25,463 nt of DNA from positions 1-25,463 of the IMG/VR virus record IMGVR_UViG_3300022907_000090; one strand, given 5' to 3'. This document shows, piece after piece, positions 6,213 to 13,382 of this stretch (the stretch's first letter is position 1; every line of letters starts with the position of its first letter). The notes beneath the pieces were generated by a model. That model had not been told where the DNA came from and searched no databases. It worked only from the letters and a program-made list of their open reading frames with translations. Both the position numbers and the translations under genes were made by a program. The DNA comes from a virus.

Positions 6213-9200
6213 ATGGCATTCAACATTGGAAATATTACAAAGACTATCAATTCTGGACTAAGCAATATTAGTGCAGTGTCTGCTGCCGTATCTTCGATTA
6301 GTCGAATAGGAAGTCAGCTTGGTAGTATTAGTAACATTAGTAATACTTCAGTTAATTCATTATTAACAGGAGGCGGCATAGGAGGCGCCCTTGGAAATAT
6401 TGGAGGTAGTGCATTTTCAAAAGTTACAGGGCTTAACATCGGCGGATTGTTAGGAAACACATCTGAAGTTGCATCTGAATTGCAAGGCTTAGGTAATTCT
6501 CCAATTAGAATAATACCTAGATCAGCAGCAGAATTATTTACAGCAACTGGTGAACGATTTGATTCACTGCGTCAGCAAATTGAAACATTAAAAAATTTAA
6601 GTGCGTTTGATCAATTTATCGATAATTCATACAACCCTCCATGGGCCGACGATACAACTGCACGAACTAATGTAATTCGCAATTCAGGCGCTGCTGCTAG
6701 TCGAATACCTAATCCTTTAAGAAATTATAATGGTAGTAACTATATTATTACATTAGGCATTCTTAGTGCAAGGGAATATAACGATCCAACTGGAATGCGT
6801 ACAAGTGGATTTACAAAATATATTATTAAAAGTGCAGGCGGTGACTATGGCAGGCGATATCGCAACGCAGGTGAAGGACAAGAAAACGCAGAATACTTTA
6901 TTGAAGATTTAGAGTTTGACGCAGTTATTGCACCTAATCCAAATACTAATGTTAGTTTAGGTACGTCATTAAGTTTTACAGTACACGAACCATATTCGAT
7001 GGGTAATTTTATCGAAGCAATTATAGGTGCATCTGCTACTTCTGGATTTAGAAATTATCTTGATGCACCGTTTTGTTTAAGAATAGATTTTGTTGGATGG
7101 AATGAAGACGGTCAAACACCTGCAAACTTTATTAGACAGCCTATTTTTATGCCATTAAAATTTACAAAAATAGATTTTAATGTAAGTGGCAAAGGTAGTG
7201 TATACGCAGTTCAAGCAGTCCCAATGAGCGAAACAGGGTTAGGTGATGATATTAATAAGTCGTCTACTGATGTTAACGCCAATGGTGCGCTAGTGCATGA
7301 AGTGTTAGAAACTAATGAACGTTCAGTGACCGGTGTTATGAATCGTAGAATTGAATCACTTGAAAAAGTAGGAGCACTTAGTCCGTTTGATAGATATGTA
7401 ATTGCTTTTCCTAAAAACAGTAATGCGTTATTAAATTATGTTAAAAATGGTGCAATTGACGAAAGTAAGTTAACTGTTACCGCAGCACAGATTATTGCAG
7501 AAAACAAAGGTTTAGGGATTGATCCTAGGCTTGCCGCAGCCGCAGCAAATAGAGAAGCTGAACAACGAAGAATTGTTATTACTCCTAAAGCACGATTGTA
7601 TGCCAAATTAAAAACATTTGCCGAAACACCTGAGTTAATGAATGAAATTGGATTAAGTGTTTTAATAGAAAATACACAAGATAGTACAAACGAAGCTCAG
7701 GCGTCTACATCTGCTGCAAGAGTTCCTAATCCAGACGGAACTCCGAGCGATAGGATTGACAGAGCATCGGCTACAATGGCGCCTGCTGAAAGAGCAGCAG
7801 ATTACCAATTCAGCCAAGGTGAAACTATTACTAACATTATCGAAAAAATAATGTTACAAAGTAAATTTTGCAGAGACAATTCTACTGAAGAATCTAGAAA
7901 CGGTATGAAAAAATGGTTTAGGATTGATACACAAGTTTTTATATCTGAAGATGTATCAGGAGACCAAACTATGGGTCGTGCTCCGAGGGTGTATGTGTAT
8001 AGTGTTATACCTTATGAGACAGATGAAGCAAGACACCTTGCACCAAATCAAACTCCTGCAAATACACGTGGACTAATGTCGTCCGCTGCAAAAGAATATA
8101 ATTACATTTACACAGGCAAAAATGAAGATGTATTAAGTTTTGATATTAGTTTTAATAATGCATTTACACAAAATGCGTTTTCTAACCTAGGACAAAACAC
8201 GGGCGGTGCCGCAGGCGGAGTAGGCAGTTCTTCAACTAGTGCCGGAACTAATGCAAATACTACAGGTGCAAGAACTGGCGGATTATTACAAGCTGACACT
8301 GTTCCTACTAACGAACCAACGGGTGCTATTGCAGAGAGAAATAGAATGTCTCAAAGTGCAGCATCAAGGTCAGGTGATATCAAAACAAGTATAGCAGAAA
8401 CATTTCATCATAATCTAGTAAACTCTACAATTGATTTGTGTACTGCTGAAATGGAAATTTTAGGAGATCCGTTTTTTATTCCTCAACAGTCTGGTAATTA
8501 TTCAGGAAGTCCGGGATCTCATCCATCTGCGTCAGATGACGGTACAATGCGATATACAGAATCAGAAGTATTTGTAGTTGTAAATTTTAAAACACCGTTT
8601 GATTATCAAGTTACCGGCGCAACCATGGAATGGCCTCAAAATGTTCCTCAATTTAGCGGACTGTTTAGTGTGTGGGCAGTTACTAATAATTTTACCGGAG
8701 GTAAGTTTACTCAACGCCTAAAGCTAATTAGACGTAGAGGACAAACAAACGCTCCGACGCCAACTCGAACTGGAGTAGTGCAAGCCGATTCTGCTTCTGC
8801 TCTTAATAGGTCATTACCGTCTGGTACAGCTACAGGTACTCCAAATGCTCCGAGATTTACTCCTACAGCAGTGGCAGGTGTTGATAATCCATTCGGAGAT
8901 ATCGGAGCATCAATAGCTAATGCCGCAGCAACATTCCAAAACAATCCATTTGGCGACATTACATCTCAAGTATCCTCTTTTGGTGCAAATGCGCTTAACA
9001 TTAATTTAGATTCTTTACCAGGCGCAGCTAGTGCGTTTAATGGAATTAACTCGGCAGTAGGCGGAATATTTAATGCTGCATCAAATCAATCAGATGCACT
9101 TGCTGCTTCTATACCAGGTGCAGTAGGAAACTTAGTCGGACAAGCAACTGCACTTCAAGGGCAATTGCCTGCACTATTATCTATAGGTGGAAATTTAGGA

Positions 9201-9611
9201 AATGCTATGGGAGCGTTGGGCGGGATTTCAGAAAGAATACCGGGAGGAATTCAAGGTGCAATAAGTCAGATTTCAAGTGCTGCCGCAGCACTTGGCAATA
9301 TTGCAAATGCAGGAGTATTTCCTAGAGTGCCTGCTGCTGCACCAGACATGACAGCAGCATTACGTACTTCTGCTCCGACAGTTGCAGCAGCTCTTGCAAA
9401 CATTGCACCTGCTAATTTGCCAGCATCTGCACCAGCTTCAACAGGATACGGAAATGATCCACTTGGTGAATTTGGATCAATATCTGCTGCTAATGCTGCC
9501 GCTGGCGCCGCCGCAAGAATATCACAATCGGCTTCGCAGCTATCTCAGATAACTGGAAACGACCGCGCAGCAGCGGTAATTAATACTGTAGTAAGAAGAG
9601 GTCCTAGATAA
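6213..9611 (+). CDS. Large baseplate protein, probable hub subunit (gp27-like candidate)
   Basis: This is a 1132-residue structural protein. Residues 1-110 are low-complexity Gly/Ser/Ile/Asn repeats. A folded region follows from about 170 to 360 (NYIITLGILSAREY; APFCLRIDFVGWNEDG; FMPLKFTKIDF), and another from about 520 to 860 with NIIEKIMLQSKFCRD, KKWFRIDTQVF and an ending FSGLFSVWAVTNNFTGGKFTQRLKLIRRR. The last pattern (a Gly-x-Tyr/Phe-x-Val ... F-x-x-Gly-x-F-x-x-x-L segment) recalls hub proteins of the gp27/VgrG type. Residues 870-1110 are again low complexity (Ala/Gly/Asn/Pro). It lies between gp53 and gp5, where a gp5-holding hub is expected and no separate gp27 is seen. The hub role is inferred; a tube or wedge role cannot be excluded. 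Confidence 0.6.
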   Translation: MAFNIGNITKTINSGLSNISAVSAAVSSISRIGSQLGSISNISNTSVNSLLTGGGIGGALGNIGGSAFSKVTGLNIGGLLGNTSEVASELQGLGNSPIRIIPRSAAELFTATGERFDSLRQQIETLKNLSAFDQFIDNSYNPPWADDTTARTNVIRNSGAAASRIPNPLRNYNGSNYIITLGILSAREYNDPTGMRTSGFTKYIIKSAGGDYGRRYRNAGEGQENAEYFIEDLEFDAVIAPNPNTNVSLGTSLSFTVHEPYSMGNFIEAIIGASATSGFRNYLDAPFCLRIDFVGWNEDGQTPANFIRQPIFMPLKFTKIDFNVSGKGSVYAVQAVPMSETGLGDDINKSSTDVNANGALVHEVLETNERSVTGVMNRRIESLEKVGALSPFDRYVIAFPKNSNALLNYVKNGAIDESKLTVTAAQIIAENKGLGIDPRLAAAAANREAEQRRIVITPKARLYAKLKTFAETPELMNEIGLSVLIENTQDSTNEAQASTSAARVPNPDGTPSDRIDRASATMAPAERAADYQFSQGETITNIIEKIMLQSKFCRDNSTEESRNGMKKWFRIDTQVFISEDVSGDQTMGRAPRVYVYSVIPYETDEARHLAPNQTPANTRGLMSSAAKEYNYIYTGKNEDVLSFDISFNNAFTQNAFSNLGQNTGGAAGGVGSSSTSAGTNANTTGARTGGLLQADTVPTNEPTGAIAERNRMSQSAASRSGDIKTSIAETFHHNLVNSTIDLCTAEMEILGDPFFIPQQSGNYSGSPGSHPSASDDGTMRYTESEVFVVVNFKTPFDYQVTGATMEWPQNVPQFSGLFSVWAVTNNFTGGKFTQRLKLIRRRGQTNAPTPTRTGVVQADSASALNRSLPSGTATGTPNAPRFTPTAVAGVDNPFGDIGASIANAAATFQNNPFGDITSQVSSFGANALNINLDSLPGAASAFNGINSAVGGIFNAASNQSDALAASIPGAVGNLVGQATALQGQLPALLSIGGNLGNAMGALGGISERIPGGIQGAISQISSAAAALGNIANAGVFPRVPAAAPDMTAALRTSAPTVAAALANIAPANLPASAPASTGYGNDPLGEFGSISAANAAAGAAARISQSASQLSQITGNDRAAAVINTVVRRGPR
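8886..8960 (+). repeat. Tandem 57-base repeat encoding NPFGDI units
   Basis: Asn-Pro-Phe-Gly-Asp-Ile is encoded at 8886-8903 and again at 8943-8960, 19 codons apart, with synonymous changes between the copies. A looser relative (NDPLGEFGSI) occurs near 9452-9480. It lies in the low-complexity C-terminal region of the probable hub protein. Confidence 0.6.
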
Positions 9612-10372
9612 TGTCAGATAATTTACAAGACGAAATAGCCGCAGACTTAAGAGTTTTAGGTTCTCCAACAGTTGGCGCTGATATAAACAGAAATCGAAAC
9701 GCATTTACTATTCCTGAAGTTCCCGTAGCAGCTGGACCGAGTAATGTTATTACTAGAGATGCAATTTATAGTAGGCAAACTGCTGATTCAATTGCAGCAA
9801 TGTCTGAAGTTCAACGTGAAGAATATTTTAGATCAATTGGAATTGTTCCCCCTGCTGGAATTATTCCGTCAGATCCTATTGGACCCTTTCAATCACAAGC
9901 ACTACGTGACTTAGTAAGTACAGTTCCAACTACCGCAGCAACAATTGGCGGCACTTTATCACCAACAGCAGCAGTAACAATGCCGCAACCGATAACGTCT
10001 GGATCTACTGTACAAACTTCGGCGCTTCCGTCAGCAGGGCCAGCAAGCGCAGACGGATCTCATGCAGCAGGTGCTAGTCCGTATGTTTATCAGCCTATAG
10101 ATTTATATGATGATAGATATGATTTTTTAACTGGTCAAAAAGTGCGCACTGGCACTGCAAGTGGTATCGGCGGTGGTGCGGGTTCTAATAGTACTGCCGG
10201 AAACGTTGGATTACCTGCAGAAGCACAAGAACCATCAGCAAACTCGCTTACAACAGTTGAAAGAACAACAGCATCATACGATGATGCTATATTAAGACAG
10301 GCCCGAGCTAATAGATCCTCACCAACAGTAGTATATGATGATGCTATATTGAGACGGACAAGAGCGCAATAA
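9611..10372 (+). CDS. Low-complexity structural protein of unknown function
   Basis: This 253-residue protein has no domain I recognise. Residues 20-60 are Pro/Asn/Val-rich, a charged helix-like segment (SIAAMSEVQREEYFRSIGI) lies near 57-75, and residues 85-215 are mostly Ala, Gly, Ser, Thr and Pro and probably disordered. YDDRYDFLTGQK is at about 168-179, and the C-terminus has two copies of YDDAILR followed by basic residues. The ATG overlaps the preceding stop (TAATG), so it is coupled to the probable hub gene, and gp5 follows 36 bp later. A linker or assembly role in the hub is plausible but unproven. Confidence 0.6.
   Translation: MSDNLQDEIAADLRVLGSPTVGADINRNRNAFTIPEVPVAAGPSNVITRDAIYSRQTADSIAAMSEVQREEYFRSIGIVPPAGIIPSDPIGPFQSQALRDLVSTVPTTAATIGGTLSPTAAVTMPQPITSGSTVQTSALPSAGPASADGSHAAGASPYVYQPIDLYDDRYDFLTGQKVRTGTASGIGGGAGSNSTAGNVGLPAEAQEPSANSLTTVERTTASYDDAILRQARANRSSPTVVYDDAILRRTRAQ
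10277..10366 (+). repeat. Direct repeat encoding YDDAILR-x-x-RA
   Basis: Eleven codons at 10277-10309 (YDDAILRQARA) recur at 10334-10366 (YDDAILRRTRA), offset 57 bases, at the extreme C-terminus of the low-complexity protein. The DNA copies differ mainly at synonymous or variable positions. Confidence 0.7.
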
Positions 10373-10385
10373 CACAGTTAACTAA

Positions 10386-10402
10386 TATAAAAAGTAATAA
10401 GG
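10386..10402 (+). promoter_or_regulatory. Possible late -10 and ribosome site before gp5
   Basis: TATAAAAA (10386-10393) differs by one base from the T4-like late -10 TATAAATA. AAGG (10399-10402) lies 6 bases before the gp5 ATG. The ACGTACAT element found at the two better late promoters is absent, so the promoter is weakly supported. Confidence 0.3.
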
Positions 10403-10408
10403 TATAGC

Positions 10409-12874
10409 ATGGCAAAAAGTTCGTATAGAAGAAGTCCTAGTAAAGGTAGTGCAATAAAGGATCCAGGTCCGTTTGAAGCAATAGTAATTAATCACCTTGA
10501 TACTCGGTATATGGGAGGCCTTGAAGTTGAACTATTAAAATATACAAGTGCAGGCGGCATCCCTGAAAAATCTGGCCAATTATTTAATGTAAGATATCTG
10601 TCACCATTTTATGGTGTGACACCGAGTAAAGGTCTTACACCAAATGATGGATATCAATTTACACAAAAATCTTATGGCATGTGGATGGTTCCGCCTGATA
10701 TCGGAACTAAAGTACTTGTTATGTTTGCAGAAGGCAATCCAAACTTTGGTTATTGGATTGGTTGTATACCAGATGACTACATGAATTTTATGATTCCTGA
10801 TGGTAGAGCTAGCACTGAAAAAACAACAGATGATACTCCTGCTAATTTAAAAGGTGCAAAGTTACCAGTAGGAGAATATAATAAAACTATTGAAACTGGA
10901 GAACTAGTTGATCCTACACTGTTTAGTAAGCCGTACAATAAAGACTTTACTGGAACATTAGAAGTACAGGGATTGTTATTTGACGAAACAAGAGGAACAA
11001 CTACATCTAGTGCTCGTCGAGAAGCACCTAGTATGGTTTTTGGAGTCAGCACTCCGGGTCCATTAGATCGTAGAAATACTGCTCCTAAGTTGTCTGTAGG
11101 TACTGCGGATGATAAAACAGAAGTTCCTTATAATAGACTAGGCGGTTCTAGCATTGTTATGGACGACGGTGACGACAATCTAATACGTAAAACTCATGCT
11201 GAAGAAGGCCCGCCAATTTATGTAAACAAAGAAGCAGCAGAACCGGGAGGTGATCCGACTATTCCGCATAATGAGCTTCTAAGATTTCGTACTAGAACTG
11301 GGCATCAAATATTAATGCACAATAGTGAAGACTTAATCTATATTGGTAATGCACGTGGTACTACTTGGATAGAAATGACCAGTGATGGTAAAATCGACAT
11401 TCATGCACAAGATAGTGTTAGTATTATGACTGAAAATGATTTAAACATTACTGCTGAACGTGATATTAATATGGAAGCCGGTCGAAATATTAATATGAAA
11501 GCAACTGCTCGTTATAGCAAAGGTGCAGCAACAGACGGTAGTGGATTAGAAAGTGGTCGTATACAATTTGAGTCAGTTCACAACTATAATTTAAAAGTAG
11601 GAGCTGATGCTAAAATTACAGTAAGTAAGAATTTGCACACTGGCGCAGGCGAAAACCAATTTATTAGTACTGGAAAATATTTAAATGTTAACTCTGGACA
11701 AGATAATAGATTAACTGCTGGAGCATATACTCACATTAATAGCGGCAAAGAGCATAGAGAAACAGCAACTTATATTCACATGAACGGTCCGGCGGCTGCA
11801 CTTGCTAATCAAGCAAAACTAGTAAAGCCGTTAGAAACAATGACATTGCCTTATGTGTTTCCGGGGAGTACTACACCGGTAGCATATCAAAGTATACTAG
11901 CAAGAGCTCCACAACACGAGCCATGGCCTCATCATGAAAACTTAGATCCTGCTTCGTTCAAGAAGTCAGAAACTGATAGAGAAGCCCCAGGCGGATTACC
12001 TACAGCAGATAGAATTCTTACTCCGGACACTTTCTTTAAAAACAAAGGTGGCAGAACTTCTAGTGCATATATCAGCGGTACTGGCGGAAGTATTTCTAGC
12101 GGCTTTGGCGGCAATGCACCGGGCGGTACTGGCTCAGGTGTAGGTACTACACCACAAGCAAATTATAGCAGTAACTTTGAATATAGCGATGAACTAGGAT
12201 CGCTTAGTGCAAAATACGAAAGTAGAGGAAGCAGTACAGTTGTTGGATGGGATAGTACTGGAGGATTCAGTTACGGAAAATACCAGCTTGCTGCAAAAGT
12301 TGGCGCCATGGACGGATTCTTAAACTTCTTAAGTCAACGACATCCTGATGTTTTTGCTCCATTACAAGCTGCTGGCGGCACCAGCGGAGCAAGAGCAGGC
12401 ACAGATACATTTAAGCAAGCCTGGACTAACACAATGAGTAATCCTGCTGCTGCTGAAACTCAACATGAGTATGCAGTTATTACTTATTTTGTTCCTGCTG
12501 CTAATAGAGTACAGTCGTCGACTGGTATTGATGTAAGAACAATGACAAAAACACTGCAAGATGTTCTTTGGTCAACTGCTGTACAACACGGTGCTGGTGG
12601 AGCAAATAATATATTCCAACGTTCTGTAGCAAGGACAGGCTCACAAGTCCCAACTGATCAAGCATTAATTGCCGCAGTATACGATGAAAGAATGAAAGAT
12701 AACGGTATGGCATATTTTAGAAGAAGTACTCCTGCGGTTAGGGCAAGTTGTGTTACACGTTTTCAAAATGAGAAAGCAGATGCATTTAAGAGTTTAGAAG
12801 AAGAACTTGCTAGAAATTCAGTTGCTACGCAGACTAACAGTGATACATTGGTGCCTCCAATAGGTGCTCAATAA
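10409..12874 (+). CDS. 5: gp5, baseplate hub spike with cell-wall hydrolase domain
   Basis: This 821-residue protein (T4 gp5 is 575) is the trimeric spike that punctures the outer membrane. Residues about 20-130 form the OB-fold (FEAIVINHLDTRY; YGMWMVPPDIGTKVLVMFAEGN; YWIGCIPDDY). A mid region follows, then a beta-helix with short repeated strands at about 315-460 (DGKIDIHAQDSVSI, DLNITAERDINM, NINMK). A Gly/Ser linker (about 550-578) leads to a C-terminal domain (580-800) with SAKYESRG (Glu604, a likely catalytic acid), FSYGKYQLA and WSTAVQHG, a pattern seen in lysozyme-like or VgrG-associated peptidoglycan hydrolases. In T4 gp5 the lysozyme sits between OB-fold and helix; here it is at the end and of another family. 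Confidence 0.88.
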   Translation: MAKSSYRRSPSKGSAIKDPGPFEAIVINHLDTRYMGGLEVELLKYTSAGGIPEKSGQLFNVRYLSPFYGVTPSKGLTPNDGYQFTQKSYGMWMVPPDIGTKVLVMFAEGNPNFGYWIGCIPDDYMNFMIPDGRASTEKTTDDTPANLKGAKLPVGEYNKTIETGELVDPTLFSKPYNKDFTGTLEVQGLLFDETRGTTTSSARREAPSMVFGVSTPGPLDRRNTAPKLSVGTADDKTEVPYNRLGGSSIVMDDGDDNLIRKTHAEEGPPIYVNKEAAEPGGDPTIPHNELLRFRTRTGHQILMHNSEDLIYIGNARGTTWIEMTSDGKIDIHAQDSVSIMTENDLNITAERDINMEAGRNINMKATARYSKGAATDGSGLESGRIQFESVHNYNLKVGADAKITVSKNLHTGAGENQFISTGKYLNVNSGQDNRLTAGAYTHINSGKEHRETATYIHMNGPAAALANQAKLVKPLETMTLPYVFPGSTTPVAYQSILARAPQHEPWPHHENLDPASFKKSETDREAPGGLPTADRILTPDTFFKNKGGRTSSAYISGTGGSISSGFGGNAPGGTGSGVGTTPQANYSSNFEYSDELGSLSAKYESRGSSTVVGWDSTGGFSYGKYQLAAKVGAMDGFLNFLSQRHPDVFAPLQAAGGTSGARAGTDTFKQAWTNTMSNPAAAETQHEYAVITYFVPAANRVQSSTGIDVRTMTKTLQDVLWSTAVQHGAGGANNIFQRSVARTGSQVPTDQALIAAVYDERMKDNGMAYFRRSTPAVRASCVTRFQNEKADAFKSLEEELARNSVATQTNSDTLVPPIGAQ

Positions 12875-12891
12875 AATAGGGTAAATATAGT

Positions 12892-13329
12892 ATGAGCGAT
12901 TTAGAAAAAAACCTATATAAACGTGTAACCGTTTCTCCAAAAGCTACACCGGCAAAATCTGGAAGAGCATATAAAGGGTTTTCCACGATTAATGATAATG
13001 CTAAGGGATTTTCGTTATATGATTTTGATTTAATTAAGCAAGATTTAATTAATTATTTTCATATTCGCCAAGGAGAAAAACTAACAGATCCTACTTTTGG
13101 AACTATTATTTGGGATCTGTTATATGAACCGTTTACACAAGATGTGCAAGATGCAATAGTTGAAAATGTTACTAAGATAGTCAACTATGATCCTAGACTA
13201 GGTGTCAACTCTATTGTAGTAGATTCGTACGAACAGGGCATTAGTGTAGAATGTTCTATAATATTTTTACCATACAACATTTCGGAATCTCTTAAATTTA
13301 GATTTGATCAAAAAAACGGTTTATTATAA
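12892..13329 (+). CDS. 25: gp25, baseplate wedge subunit
   Basis: This 145-residue protein (T4 gp25 is 132) belongs to the gp25/TssE sheath-initiator family. It has IRQGEKLTDPTFGTIIWDLLYEPFT (residues 58-82 region) and NYDPRLGVNSIVV (about 98-110). Asp100-Pro101-Arg102 stands where T4 has the EPR motif that binds neighbouring wedge parts, so the first acid is conservatively changed. The protein joins gp6 and gp53 in the wedge core and nucleates the sheath. It lies 17 bp after gp5, with TAGGG 10 bases before the ATG, and just upstream of gp6, the usual T4-like order. Confidence 0.92.
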   Translation: MSDLEKNLYKRVTVSPKATPAKSGRAYKGFSTINDNAKGFSLYDFDLIKQDLINYFHIRQGEKLTDPTFGTIIWDLLYEPFTQDVQDAIVENVTKIVNYDPRLGVNSIVVDSYEQGISVECSIIFLPYNISESLKFRFDQKNGLL

Positions 13330-13332
13330 TAT

Positions 13333-13358
13333 ACGTACATTATCTTATCAGATAAATA
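13333..13358 (+). promoter_or_regulatory. Late promoter of gp6
   Basis: GATAAATA (13351-13358) is a close match to the T4-like late -10. ACGTACAT (13333-13340) lies exactly 12 bp before its TAAATA core, as before gp48. A transcript starting near 13365 would carry AAGGA (13370-13374), 8 bases before the gp6 ATG. The -10 overlaps a small palindrome (TTATCT-TATC-AGATAA, 13340-13355). Confidence 0.65.
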
Positions 13359-13382
13359 TCATAGTAAACAAGGAATCTAAAT

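Noticed and set aside
5956-6219. Leftward 87-codon frame opposite gp53
   Set aside because: gp53 is clearly the coding strand; the opposite frame has no ribosome site or family pattern.
8711-8959. Leftward open frames opposite the Ala/Gly/Pro-rich part of the hub protein
   Set aside because: Low-complexity codons make long antisense frames by chance.
12362-12713. Leftward frames opposite the hydrolase domain of gp5
   Set aside because: They are shadows of a strongly supported domain on the plus strand.
12883-12888. TAAATA just before gp25 as a late promoter
   Set aside because: It ends only 3 bases before the ATG, so a transcript from it would start inside the gene; there is also no ACGTACAT upstream.
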